Assembly: GCA_037190805.1 (NCBI GenBank)
Contig: JBBCJR010000013.1
Span: forward strand, 1 to 63,513
DNA length: 63,513 nucleotides
Reading direction: 5' to 3'
Origin: JBBCJR01 sp037190805
GTDB taxonomy: Bacteria; Pseudomonadota; Alphaproteobacteria; Sphingomonadales; Sphingomonadaceae
Part shown: positions 55,196-63,513 of the stretch, piece after piece
Numbering within the stretch: position 1 is the first letter of the stretch
How the letters are laid out: the number at the start of each line of letters is the position of its first letter
Program-made: the position numbers and the translations under genes
Notes under the pieces: generated by a model
Database searches by the model: none
Told to the model about the DNA's origin: nothing
The model's input: only the letters and a program-made list of their open reading frames with translations

Positions 55196-56701
55196 ATGGA
55201 GGCCAAGTTGAAACTGATCGAGAATTACATTGCCGGGGCAAACGCCGCCGGCGGCGCCCGTCGCGGCGACGTGTTCAATCCCAGCAGTGGTGAAGTCCAG
55301 GCTCAGGTCGCCCTGTCGGGCAAGGCCGAGCTGGACGTCGCGGTTGCCGCAGCGCTGAAGGCGCAGCCCGGCTGGGCCGCCACCAATCCGCAGCGCCGGG
55401 CGCGTGTCATGTTCCGTTTCAAGGATCTGCTTGAAAAGAACATGGAAGAACTGGCCCGCCTGCTCGCATCCGAGCACGGCAAGGTCATCGACGACGCCAA
55501 GGGCGACATCCAGCGCGGCCTCGACGTCATCGAGTTCTGCTGCGGCATCCCGCACCTGCAGAAGGGTGAATATACCGAGGGCGCGGGCCCCGGTATCGAC
55601 GTCTATTCCATGCGCCAGCCGATCGGCATCGGCGCGGGTATCACACCGTTCAACTTCCCGGCGATGATCCCGATGTGGATGTTCGGGCCGGCGATCGCGA
55701 CCGGCAACGCCTTCATCCTAAAGCCTTCCGAGCGTGATCCCTCGGTGCCGGTCCGCCTGGCCGAACTGCTGAAGGAAGCGGGCCTGCCTGACGGTATCCT
55801 GAGCGTCGTCCACGGCGACAAGGAAATGGTCGACGCCATCATCGATCATCCGGCGATCGGCGCGATCAGCTTTGTCGGGTCCAGCGACATCGCTCAATAT
55901 GTCTATGCCCGCGGCACCGCGAACGGCAAGCGTATCCAGGCGATGGGCGGGGCGAAGAATCACGGTATCGTCATGCCGGACGCCGACCTCGACCAGGTCG
56001 TCAACGACGTCTGCGGCGCCGCCTTCGGCTCCGCCGGCGAGCGCTGCATGGCGCTGCCGGTGGTCGTGCCGGTGGGTGACGACACGGCCGATCGGCTGCG
56101 CAAGAAGCTGATCCCGGCGATCGAGGCACTGCGCGTCGGCGTCTCCACCGACAAGGACGCTCATTACGGCCCGGTCGTCACCGCCGCTCACAAGGCGAAG
56201 GTGGAAAACTACATCCAGATGGGTGTGGACGAGGGCGCCGAACTGGTCATCGACGGTCGCGGTTTCTCGCTTCAGGGTCATGAAAACGGTTTCTTCGTCG
56301 GCCCGACCCTGTTCGACCGCGTCACCACCGACATGCGGACCTACAAGGACGAGATTTTCGGCCCGGTTCTCCAGATCGTCCGTGCCAAGGATTTCGACGA
56401 GGCGGTCGCCCTGCCGTCGAACCACGAATATGGCAATGGCGTCGCCATCTTCACGCGCAACGGCCATGCCGCGCGCGAGTTCGTGAAGCGCGTGAATGTC
56501 GGTATGGTCGGCGTCAATGTGCCGATCCCGGTGCCGGTCGGCTATCACAGCTTCGGCGGCTGGAAGCGTTCGGCCTTTGGTGACACCAACCAATATGGCC
56601 CGGAAGGCATCCGCTTCTGGACCAAGGTCAAGACCATCACCGGTCGCTGGCCCGACGGTGGCGCCGATGGCGGCAGCGCCTTCCTGATCCCGACGCTGTA
56701 A
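55196..56701 (+). CDS. mmsA: CoA-acylating methylmalonate-semialdehyde dehydrogenase
   Basis: The 501-residue enzyme oxidises methylmalonate or malonate semialdehyde to propionyl- or acetyl-CoA with NAD and CoA. ITPFNFPAMIPMWMFGPAIA is an MmsA block, and the catalytic Cys is in SAGERCMALPV. PSERDPSVP and GGAKNHGIVMPDAD fit the family. The ATG at 55196 is preferred by family; a GTG at 55181 with an AAGGGG site is an alternative adding five residues. With ald nearby, it suits catabolism of beta-alanine (from 1,3-diaminopropane or spermidine) or of valine. Confidence 0.93.
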   Translation: MEAKLKLIENYIAGANAAGGARRGDVFNPSSGEVQAQVALSGKAELDVAVAAALKAQPGWAATNPQRRARVMFRFKDLLEKNMEELARLLASEHGKVIDDAKGDIQRGLDVIEFCCGIPHLQKGEYTEGAGPGIDVYSMRQPIGIGAGITPFNFPAMIPMWMFGPAIATGNAFILKPSERDPSVPVRLAELLKEAGLPDGILSVVHGDKEMVDAIIDHPAIGAISFVGSSDIAQYVYARGTANGKRIQAMGGAKNHGIVMPDADLDQVVNDVCGAAFGSAGERCMALPVVVPVGDDTADRLRKKLIPAIEALRVGVSTDKDAHYGPVVTAAHKAKVENYIQMGVDEGAELVIDGRGFSLQGHENGFFVGPTLFDRVTTDMRTYKDEIFGPVLQIVRAKDFDEAVALPSNHEYGNGVAIFTRNGHAAREFVKRVNVGMVGVNVPIPVPVGYHSFGGWKRSAFGDTNQYGPEGIRFWTKVKTITGRWPDGGADGGSAFLIPTL

Positions 56702-56724
56702 GCCGTCAGGGCGCCTCAACAAAA

Positions 56725-56752
56725 ACCCCCTCGACCAACCGGTCGAGGGGGT
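56725..56752. terminator. Bidirectional intrinsic terminator between mmsA and the binding lipoprotein gene
   Basis: ACCCCCTCGACC and GGTCGAGGGGGT form a 12-bp perfect stem with loop AACC. It has TTCTGTTTTTG on the right and CAACAAAAA on the left, so U-runs form for both convergent transcripts. Confidence 0.93.
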
Positions 56753-56785
56753 TTCTGTTTTTGTTCAGCTTTGGCTGGACCGTAC

Positions 56786-57862
56786 TCAAGCCGCGCGGAC
56801 GCGCGTGATCAGGGCTTCGTAGGCGCGGGCCGCTTCGTCGCCGGTGTAGCGCGCATATTCGCTTTTCCCGAGCTGCTCCTGGGATGGGAAGATCACCTGA
56901 TTGTTCCGGTAATCGGCCGGCGTCAGCGCCTTCGCTGCGGCGTTGGGGGTCGGGTAGCGGATCGTCTCGGCGATTTCAGCGCCGACCTTGGCGTCGAGCA
57001 GGAAGTTGATGAACTGGTGGGCGAGGTCGGGGTTCGGCGCGCCCTTCGGGATCGCCAGCGTATCCGACGACAGCTGGCCACCTTCCTTGGGAATTACAAA
57101 GCCGATGTCGGGATCCTCGCGCATGACCTGAGCGATGTCGCCATTATATTCGATGACCAGGTCGACGTCGCCCGCCAGCAGCAAGTCCTGGCCATTATCC
57201 TCGTGGAAGGCGCCGATATTCGGCTTTTGCCGGATCAGGATCTGCTCGACCCTGGCCATGTCGGCCGGGTCGACATGATCCATGCCCTTGCCCAGATATT
57301 TCATCACCAGCCGGCACAGGTCGCCCGCTTCCGACAACAGGCAGATGCGGCCCTTGTAGCGGTCCGAATCGAATACCCACTTCCAGCTGTCGGGCACGCC
57401 ATCGACCTTCGACTTGCGGTAGCCGATGCCGATCACGACCCAGGTATAAGGCATCGAGAACTTGCGGCCCGGATCATAGACCGCGTCCTGAAAGCCGGGC
57501 TCGATATTCTTGAAGTTGGGGATCTTGGCGTGATCCAGCGGCATCAGCAGGTCGGCCTGGATCATTCGTTCGACGAAGTCATTGGTCGGCACGATGATGT
57601 CATAGCCCTGGTTGCCGCCGCGCAGTTTGGCGAACAACTCGTCATTGTTGGCGAACAGGCTCATATTGACGTTGATGCCGGTCGCCTCGCGAAAGTCGTC
57701 CAGCGTGGTTTCACCGATATAGGTGTCCCAGTTATAGAAATTGATGCTGGGGCCGGACGGGCCGCCACAGCCCGACAGGCCCGTGAAGGAAAGGCCGACG
57801 GCTGCCGCACCGGCGCCGGCCAGAAATCCGCGTCGCGAGGATGGTGGCAAAGAGCTGGTCAT
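56786..57862 (-). CDS. Polyamine-type extracellular solute-binding lipoprotein (PotD/PotF-like), Tat-exported
   Basis: The 358-residue protein has a twin-arginine signal (SSRRGFLAG, Arg at 10-11) and a lipobox LSGC with C32, so it should be folded before export and lipidated. The mature part matches PotD/PotF binding proteins. Signs are INFYNWDTYIGETTLDDF at the start, YDIIVPTNDFVERM, WVVIGIGYRKSKV and the ligand-pocket region DLVIEYNGDIAQV. These bind putrescine or spermidine through Trp, Asp and Glu. No permease or ATPase gene is beside it. It is divergent from the PuuB-like gene, supporting a polyamine or related amine ligand. Confidence 0.9.
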   Translation of the reverse strand: MTSSLPPSSRRGFLAGAGAAAVGLSFTGLSGCGGPSGPSINFYNWDTYIGETTLDDFREATGINVNMSLFANNDELFAKLRGGNQGYDIIVPTNDFVERMIQADLLMPLDHAKIPNFKNIEPGFQDAVYDPGRKFSMPYTWVVIGIGYRKSKVDGVPDSWKWVFDSDRYKGRICLLSEAGDLCRLVMKYLGKGMDHVDPADMARVEQILIRQKPNIGAFHEDNGQDLLLAGDVDLVIEYNGDIAQVMREDPDIGFVIPKEGGQLSSDTLAIPKGAPNPDLAHQFINFLLDAKVGAEIAETIRYPTPNAAAKALTPADYRNNQVIFPSQEQLGKSEYARYTGDEAARAYEALITRVRAA

Positions 57863-58044
57863 GAGGCATTGGTTTCCGTGCAAGGGGGCTGCACGCGACG
57901 TTTCCGTCACGCATGCCCGGCAGAGACCGTAAGGCATAAGCAGTTCACAGGGCGAGGTCGACCCCGGTGGCAGGACGGGCGGCCGATACCCTTGCGGCCC
58001 GGCGACGCTTGGAAAACCGATGACGTGACGATACCCAATCTGTA

Positions 58045-58054
58045 TGTGATCACA
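58045..58054. promoter_or_regulatory. TGTGATCACA palindrome upstream of the PuuB-like gene
   Basis: The palindrome lies 24 bases before the PuuB-like start, in the 216-base gap shared with the divergent binding-lipoprotein gene. Confidence 0.5.
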
Positions 58055-58078
58055 GGGCTTTTTTGGCGGGAGGCGGGA

Positions 58079-59392
58079 TTGAACAGCAGCACCAATGCAA
58101 TGCCGGATCAGGATATCACCCGTCATGCTCCGTCCTATTATGCTGCGACCCGCCATGAGAGCCCAGATCCCACGCCCTTGACCGGTGAAGTGCAGGCGGA
58201 TGTCTGCGTCATCGGTGGAGGCTATTCCGGCCTTTCGGCCGCCTTGCATCTTGCCAGGGCAGGGGTTCGGGTGGCTCTTGTCGAACAGGCGCTGCTCGGC
58301 TGGGGCGCGTCGGGCCGCAATGGCGGACAGATTCATGTCGGCATGCGGCGCGATCAGGACTGGCTGGAACGGCAGGTCGGCCCGGATGACGCCATGGCGC
58401 TGTGGAAGCTGGCGGTCGATGGGCGCGACCATGTCGACTGGCTGATCGACACTCTGGGTATCGAGTGCGATTTTCGGCCCGGCTATCTGCATGTCGACCA
58501 CAAGCGCAGCTATGTCGACCACAGTCGGCAAACCGTCGATCTGCTGCGCGGCCGCTATGATTATCCCCATATCCGTTTCGTCGATGAGGCCGAGGTTCGC
58601 CAGCGCGTCGGCAGCGGCGGTTACTATGGCGGCACGCTGGACGAACGGGGGGGGCACCTTCACCCGCTCAACTTCGCGCTGGGGATCGCGCGCGGTGCCC
58701 GCGAGGCTGGGGCCCAGCTTTTTGAGCGCACGCCCGTCACCGGGGTTGTTCGCCGGGGCACGGGATGGCGGGTCGAAAGCGCCACGGGTCATATCCTGGC
58801 CGACAAGGTCGTGCTGGCCTGCGACGGTTATCTGCGCGGTCTGGCGCCCAAGGTCGAGGCGCGGGTCATGCCGATCAACAACTTTGTCGGCGTGACCGAA
58901 CCTCTCGGTGCCGAGCGCGCGGCAAGTCTGATCCGGGGCACGGAATCGGTCTCGGACTCCCGCTTCGTGGTCTATTATTTCCGCATCACGCCCGATCATC
59001 GCCTGTTGTTCGGCGGCGGCGAAAGCTATGGCTATCGTTTCCCGAGCGATATCAAGGCAACCGTGCGCCCCCATATATTGAAGGTCTATCCGCAACTGGC
59101 CGATGTCCGGCTGGACTATGCCTGGGGCGGCACCTTGTCGGTCACGCCCAACCGCCTGCCCTTCGTGCGCCAGATCGGCCCTGGCTTCTACAATATCAGC
59201 GGCTATTCCGGCCTTGGGGTGGTGCTGGCGCCATATTTCGGCAAGCTGGTGGCGGGCGCCATCGCTGGTGACAGCAGCGGCTTCGACCAGCTGGCCAAGC
59301 TTCCCGTGCCACAATTTCCGGGAGGACGGCTGCTGCGCTGGCCGACGCTGGTGGCGGCGATGTCGTTCTTCGCGCTGCGGGACCGGCTGTGA
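58079..59392 (+). CDS. FAD-dependent amine oxidoreductase, gamma-glutamylputrescine oxidase (PuuB)-like
   Basis: The 437-residue protein belongs to the DAO family. Its FAD fold is VCVIGGGYSGLSAALHLARAG (residues about 39-58), with GWGASGRNGGQ as a PuuB hallmark and GYSGLGVVLAPYFGK near the end as the second FAD contact. PuuB oxidises the free amine of gamma-glutamylputrescine to an aldehyde, releasing ammonia and H2O2. A GGGAGG site lies five bases before a TTG at 58079; the next ATG (58100) has none, so TTG is preferred. The PuuA-like gene overlaps its stop, which strengthens the assignment. Confidence 0.87.
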   Translation: MNSSTNAMPDQDITRHAPSYYAATRHESPDPTPLTGEVQADVCVIGGGYSGLSAALHLARAGVRVALVEQALLGWGASGRNGGQIHVGMRRDQDWLERQVGPDDAMALWKLAVDGRDHVDWLIDTLGIECDFRPGYLHVDHKRSYVDHSRQTVDLLRGRYDYPHIRFVDEAEVRQRVGSGGYYGGTLDERGGHLHPLNFALGIARGAREAGAQLFERTPVTGVVRRGTGWRVESATGHILADKVVLACDGYLRGLAPKVEARVMPINNFVGVTEPLGAERAASLIRGTESVSDSRFVVYYFRITPDHRLLFGGGESYGYRFPSDIKATVRPHILKVYPQLADVRLDYAWGGTLSVTPNRLPFVRQIGPGFYNISGYSGLGVVLAPYFGKLVAGAIAGDSSGFDQLAKLPVPQFPGGRLLRWPTLVAAMSFFALRDRL

Positions 59393-60750
59393 GCGCGCGG
59401 CCCGGCTTCGCGCCCGCATCGGCGGACGAACTGGCGAGCTTCCTCGCCCGCCACCCGGAGGTGGTCGAACTGGATGCGGTCGTCACCAACCTCAACGGCG
59501 CGCTGCTCGGCAAGCGGGTGCCGATCGCCGAGGCGGCGAAGATTTTCAAGGCGGGTGTTCAGTTCTCGGCCTCGGCGCCGCTGTCGGACGTGCGCGGCAT
59601 GGGGCATGATGCGCTCGGCATCGGCCAGAGCGACGGCGATCCCGACGCCGCCGGCCTGCCGGTAGCGGGAACGCTCACCCTGGCGCCATGGACGGCTACA
59701 CCCACTGCCCAGGTGCTGTGCGCGCAAACCGGCGCGGATGGGGAGCCGTTGTGGTTCGACCCGCGCCGCATCCTCGCCGATGTTGTCGATCGCTGTCGGG
59801 CCGATGGCCTGCATCCGGTCGTGGCGCTTGAGCCTGAATTCTACCTGCTCGACCCCGAGCGCGATGCGCTGGGGCGGGTGCAGCCGGCGCGGGCACCGCT
59901 CACGGGGCAGCGGCCGGGCACGCCGCGTAACCTCTCGGTGGCGACGGTGGAGGAGTTCGGCACTATCCTGTCGGCGCTCGATACTGCGGCCAAGGTGCAG
60001 GACCTGCCCCTGATCTGCGTCACTGCCGAATATGGTCTTGCCCAGTTCGAGGCCAATCTGGGCCATGGGGGCGATCCATTGCTGGCCGCCGATCAAGCGA
60101 TGATGCTGCGTCGAATGGTCCAGGGCGTCGCGGCCGCCCATGGCCTTTCGGCCACCTTCATGGCCCGGCCATTCGTCGATCAGCCAGGCAATGGCCTCCA
60201 TGTCCATGTCAGTCTGGTCGACGAGGAGGGCAACAACCGCTTCGGCGCCGATCCGGCGCTGCTCGGTCATGCCATCGGCGGCATGCAGGCGCTGATGTAC
60301 GACAGCATGGCGTTGTTCGCGCCCAACCTCAACGCCTGGCGGCGCTATGACGCGCCGTTTGTGCCCCAGGCGCCTTTATGGGGTGAGAACAATCGCAGCG
60401 TCGCTTTCCGCGTGCCGCTGTCACCTCCTTCCGGTCGACGGATCGAGCATCGAGTCGCCGGCGCCGATGCCAGTCCGCATCTGGTGCTGGCGGCGATCCT
60501 GGCCGCGATCCATCATGGTGTGATCGCACGACTCGATCCGGGAAAACCCGTTGTCGGCCGCTCCACGGTTGGACGTGGGGCCGATTTTCCGAGCGGGCTT
60601 TTGCCAGCGCTCGATCGGCTGGAGCGGGCCGAAGCGTTGGCGACCTATATTCCCGCTCCCTTTCTCCAGGCCTATGCCCATGTAAAGCGGGGCGAATTCG
60701 ACAGCCTCCTCGCCCCTATCCTCGACGGGGAATATGCCTTTTACCTCTAG
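59389..60750 (+). CDS. Glutamine-synthetase-family gamma-glutamyl-amine ligase (PuuA-like)
   Basis: The 453-residue protein is a glutamine-synthetase fold. VALEPEFYLLDP carries the first metal Glu, GNGLHVHVSLVDEEGNN the second block, and AFRVPLSPPSGRRIEHRVAGADASPHL the ATP/glutamate site. The adenylation loop of true GlnA is missing. This and the partner gene point to PuuA, which joins glutamate to putrescine or another amine with ATP. The GTG start overlaps the PuuB-like stop (GTGA). The exact amine is not readable. Confidence 0.87.
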   Translation: MSARPGFAPASADELASFLARHPEVVELDAVVTNLNGALLGKRVPIAEAAKIFKAGVQFSASAPLSDVRGMGHDALGIGQSDGDPDAAGLPVAGTLTLAPWTATPTAQVLCAQTGADGEPLWFDPRRILADVVDRCRADGLHPVVALEPEFYLLDPERDALGRVQPARAPLTGQRPGTPRNLSVATVEEFGTILSALDTAAKVQDLPLICVTAEYGLAQFEANLGHGGDPLLAADQAMMLRRMVQGVAAAHGLSATFMARPFVDQPGNGLHVHVSLVDEEGNNRFGADPALLGHAIGGMQALMYDSMALFAPNLNAWRRYDAPFVPQAPLWGENNRSVAFRVPLSPPSGRRIEHRVAGADASPHLVLAAILAAIHHGVIARLDPGKPVVGRSTVGRGADFPSGLLPALDRLERAEALATYIPAPFLQAYAHVKRGEFDSLLAPILDGEYAFYL

Positions 60751-60752
60751 CC

Positions 60753-60870
60753 TGTGATCACAAAGCCACGGTCGGACCGTGATCGCAAAGTGGAGAAGTT
60801 GAAACCATTAGAATTCTGTCTCGACGAGGCGCATCAATATCTGTGATCAGTTTCGAATGAGGGTGATCAC
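60753..60870. promoter_or_regulatory. Cluster of TGTGATCAC-type sites upstream of the TonB receptor
   Basis: One perfect TGTGATCACA (60753-60762) and three variants, CGTGATCGCA (60778), TGTGATCAG (60842) and GGTGATCACG (60861), lie within 145 bases before the receptor gene. Repeated sites with spacing near whole helical turns suggest cooperative regulator binding. Confidence 0.5.
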
Positions 60871-60896
60871 GATAAAGGTCATAGTGGAGAGAAAGA

Positions 60897-63377
60897 ATGA
60901 TAATGGGGACAACTTCATTCACCAAAGCTCTGCTCCTATCAGGTGCTATCCTGGTCCTGCCGGCTTCGGCGTGGGCCCAGGAGGCTAGTAGCGGCGGCGC
61001 TCAGCAGACGTTGTCGGCGAATGACGGCGAAATCGTCGTCACCGCGACCCGCCAGGCACAGACCTTGTCGCGAGTACCCATCAGCGTCAGCGCCTTCAAC
61101 CAGGAGACGATGAACCAGAAGGGCATCAAGTCCTTCGCCGAAGTCGCGCGTTTCACACCAGGGGTCAATTTCGATCCGGGTTCGAACAACATCTCCATCC
61201 GCGGCATTTCATCGGGCGCTGGCGCCGGCACCACCGGCATCTATATCGACGATACGCCGATCCAGATGCGTGGTCTCGGCTTCAGCGCCGACAACTCTCT
61301 GCCGGGCATTTTCGACCTCGAGCGCGTTGAGGTGCTGCGCGGCCCGCAGGGCACGCTGTTTGGCGCCGGCTCTGAGGGCGGCACGGTGCGCTACATCACG
61401 CCGCAGCCGGGCCTGGTCGACTATACCGGCTTTGCCCGTGCCGAGCTGTCCCAGACCCAGCATGGCGGCACCAGCTACGAGGCCGGCGCCGCAGTTGGCG
61501 GTCCGTTGATTCAGGACAAGATCGGCTTCCGGGTCAGCGCCTGGCACCGCAAGGATGCTGGCTGGATCGACCGGGTCGACAATGCATCGATCGGTCCAGC
61601 CAATCCGCGCGGAACGGTGGTCGACAAGAATGCAAATTCCGGCAAGACCACGGTTCTGCGCGGCGCGTTGTCGTTTCAGCCGACCGAAGACCTGCTGATC
61701 ACGCCGACCATCCAGTATCAGAAGCGGACGAGCCGCGACAACGACACCTTCTTCGAAGGCATTTCCGACCCGAAGAATGGCGTGTTCCGCAAGAGCAGCC
61801 CGGAATATCGTTACGACAACGACAAATATTATCTCGCCTCACTCTACATCGAGGCGGGCTTGGGGGCGGCCAAGCTGATCTCGAACACCAGCTATTTCCA
61901 CCGCAACAACCTGACCGGCTATGACGGGACGATCTACAACCTCAGCTATTATCAGGAAGAATATGCCGGTGCGTTCGAGCCGGATGATAGTCCGGGGGCT
62001 CGCTGGCCGAACAGCAGGTGCGTGGATGATGGCTGGTCCTGCCGTCCAGGCCTGTATCCGTTCCTCACGCCGACGGGAATCAACCAGGCCCTGCCCTTTT
62101 ATCTCAGCCCGGCGCTGGTGACGAACCGGCAGCGCAACTTCACGCAGGAAGTCCGCATCCAGTCGGATGACCCGGATTCCCCGCTGACCTGGGTGGCCGG
62201 TGTGTTCTATCAAAACAACCGCCAGACCAGCATCGAGGAGCTGATCGAGCCGTCCACCGAAGCGTTGTTCCCGTTCCTGTTCGGTAACGATCCGGACGGC
62301 AATCCCGTGACGGTTCCAACCTATTTCGAGTGGCCGATGTACGGCCAGGACAGCTACATCACCGATAGCCGTGCGCGAGAGAAGCAACTCGCCTTCTTCG
62401 CCGACGTGACTTATTCGCTGACCGAACAGCTTAAAGTCACCGCAGGCGCCCGTTATGCGCGAACGAAATATTCGTTCACCAACTTCGCGGACGGTCCGCA
62501 GAACTTTGAGCGATCGGGCGGAGCGGGCACATCAAAGGAAAACCCCTTTACGCCCAAACTCAGCATATCCTATCAGGCCGATCCCAATAATTTGTTCTAT
62601 GCAACCTGGTCCAAGGGCTTCCGGGTGGGCGGTGCAAATGCACCAGTGCCGTTTGATGCCTGCAAGGATGATCTCATTGCGCTGGGCCTGAACAGTTCTC
62701 CCGACAGCTATGGCTCGGACAAGGTGACGAGTTGGGAGTTGGGCACCAAGAACCGTTTGCTCGACCGCAAACTGCAAATCGCGGCCAGCGTTTACAACAT
62801 CGACTGGACGGACATCCAGCAATCGGTCTACCTGCGCGGCTGCGCCATCCAGTTCACCGGTAATCTCGGTAAGGCACGCAGCCGCGGCTTCGATCTCCAG
62901 GCGACGGTCTTGCCATTCGATGGCCTGACCATCGATGCTTCGGTCGGCTACACTCAGGCAAAATACACGCAAAGCACCATCGTTGGGCCGGGGATCGTCG
63001 TTAACAAGGGCAATGCGATCGGTGGGCCGCCGTGGACCGTCGCAGTTGGCGCTCAATATAATTTCCCGGTTGGTGACAATGAAGTGTTCCTGCGCGGTGA
63101 CTGGCAGTACGCTAGCCAGTTGAAGCGTCTGACGGCCGGTCAGGATCCGGTGACCACGTCCTACGACCGGACCAACGTGTCGCCGGACGCGCGCAACTTT
63201 GTCAGCCTCAGGGCCGGCACCATCGTCGGCAATGCCAATATCTCGCTGTTCGTCGACAACCTGTTCGACGCCGCGCCGCTTCTCTCGCGCGGCCATAGCG
63301 GCGACGACACGGTGCTGTTCACCCGCACCACGTTCCGGCCGCGTACCTTCGGCCTGACGCTGACCTACCGGCAATAA
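60897..63377 (+). CDS. TonB-dependent outer-membrane receptor
   Basis: The 826-residue protein has a signal peptide (about residues 1-27, ending AWA) and a TonB box-like EIVVTATRQ. The plug domain shows SIRGISSGAGAGTTGIYIDD and LERVEVLRGPQGTLFGAG; a 22-strand barrel ends FGLTLTYRQ. It lacks the N-terminal signalling domain of FecA-type receptors. The family imports siderophores but, in sphingomonads, also many carbon compounds. Its place after the PuuA-like gene and its motif cluster suggest uptake of the amine-containing substrate of the region. Confidence 0.93.
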   Translation: MIMGTTSFTKALLLSGAILVLPASAWAQEASSGGAQQTLSANDGEIVVTATRQAQTLSRVPISVSAFNQETMNQKGIKSFAEVARFTPGVNFDPGSNNISIRGISSGAGAGTTGIYIDDTPIQMRGLGFSADNSLPGIFDLERVEVLRGPQGTLFGAGSEGGTVRYITPQPGLVDYTGFARAELSQTQHGGTSYEAGAAVGGPLIQDKIGFRVSAWHRKDAGWIDRVDNASIGPANPRGTVVDKNANSGKTTVLRGALSFQPTEDLLITPTIQYQKRTSRDNDTFFEGISDPKNGVFRKSSPEYRYDNDKYYLASLYIEAGLGAAKLISNTSYFHRNNLTGYDGTIYNLSYYQEEYAGAFEPDDSPGARWPNSRCVDDGWSCRPGLYPFLTPTGINQALPFYLSPALVTNRQRNFTQEVRIQSDDPDSPLTWVAGVFYQNNRQTSIEELIEPSTEALFPFLFGNDPDGNPVTVPTYFEWPMYGQDSYITDSRAREKQLAFFADVTYSLTEQLKVTAGARYARTKYSFTNFADGPQNFERSGGAGTSKENPFTPKLSISYQADPNNLFYATWSKGFRVGGANAPVPFDACKDDLIALGLNSSPDSYGSDKVTSWELGTKNRLLDRKLQIAASVYNIDWTDIQQSVYLRGCAIQFTGNLGKARSRGFDLQATVLPFDGLTIDASVGYTQAKYTQSTIVGPGIVVNKGNAIGGPPWTVAVGAQYNFPVGDNEVFLRGDWQYASQLKRLTAGQDPVTTSYDRTNVSPDARNFVSLRAGTIVGNANISLFVDNLFDAAPLLSRGHSGDDTVLFTRTTFRPRTFGLTLTYRQ

Positions 63378-63407
63378 AGCCCGGACTGACTTACCGGTCT
63401 GCAATCG

Positions 63408-63441
63408 GGCCGCTTCCCTATCGAGGAAGCGGCCCTTTTTC
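63408..63441 (+). terminator. Intrinsic terminator after the TonB receptor
   Basis: GGGCCGCTTCC and GGAAGCGGCCC form an 11-bp perfect stem with a seven-base loop, followed by TTTTTCTTG. The last 72 bases of the window after it hold nothing recognisable. Confidence 0.93.
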
Positions 63442-63513
63442 TTGCGTGCCGTCCCGTCGGGGGCTTCCATTGGCCCGGTGTGAACCGGGTAAGAGAAGGG
63501 CCCGCTCTCCCCA

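Noticed and set aside
56771..59419. Very long frames in both directions over the binding-lipoprotein and PuuB-like genes
   Set aside because: Only the parts from 57862 downward (minus) and from 58079 (plus) match families and have plausible starts; the rest is read-through of open frame.

Overview
The window looks like chromosomal DNA of a sphingomonad (Alphaproteobacteria, Sphingomonadales). It is GC-rich. It carries a complete protocatechuate 4,5-cleavage (lig) operon, an Atm1-type ABC exporter like the one known from Novosphingobium, an MlaE permease with a fused STAS-like domain, a large TonB-dependent receptor, and alphaproteobacterial families such as UPF0262 and DUF2948. I cannot name the genus. 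No phage, plasmid, insertion sequence or CRISPR array is visible. Most genes sit in short, tightly overlapping operons (ATGA/GTGA junctions).

Layout. 1-1.3 kb: a c-type cytochrome, ihfB, and a tRNA-Leu(UAA) gene split by a 228-nt group I intron. 1.3-4.6 kb: a LysR regulator facing a pirin-wrbA-pirin operon. 4.6-9 kb: modE, two near-duplicate secreted cupins with a cytochrome c, then modABC on the opposite strand. 9-12 kb: rpmB, a YCII protein and the Atm1-type transporter. 12-20 kb: ligK-ligU-oxidoreductase-ligJ-ligI-ligA-ligB-ligC-aldo/keto reductase, which takes protocatechuate to pyruvate and oxaloacetate. 20-28 kb: housekeeping genes (dcd, murA, cyclophilin), a DHA2 drug exporter and regulators. 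28-32.7 kb: a possible small RNA, a two-ring Cdc48/p97-type AAA ATPase, an MFS carrier and a phospholipid-methyltransferase-like gene. 32.7-44 kb: a B3 metallo-beta-lactamase, a phospholipase D protein, a thioesterase, oligopeptidase B, aminopeptidase P, glutathione peroxidase, and the Mla lipid-transport operon. 44-51 kb: acnA, lying between two palindromic repeats, then patatin, MAPEG and GST genes.

51-63.4 kb appears to be an amine/amino-acid utilisation region: gamma-glutamyltransferase, a GntR regulator, alanine dehydrogenase, methylmalonate-semialdehyde dehydrogenase, a polyamine-type binding lipoprotein, a PuuB-like oxidase, a PuuA-like gamma-glutamyl-amine ligase and a TonB-dependent receptor. 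The palindrome TGTGATCAC(A/G) lies upstream of four of these units and of the cytochrome gene at the left edge, so they may form one regulon. The regulator is not identified.

The points most worth following up are the intron-split tRNA-Leu(UAA), the TGTGATCAC regulon around gamma-glutamyl-amine catabolism, the candidate sRNA upstream of cdc48, a family of palindromic intergenic repeats, and the two unassigned oxidoreductases built into the lig operon. All coordinates, starts and motifs were read by eye from the sequence. No similarity search, alignment or folding program was run.
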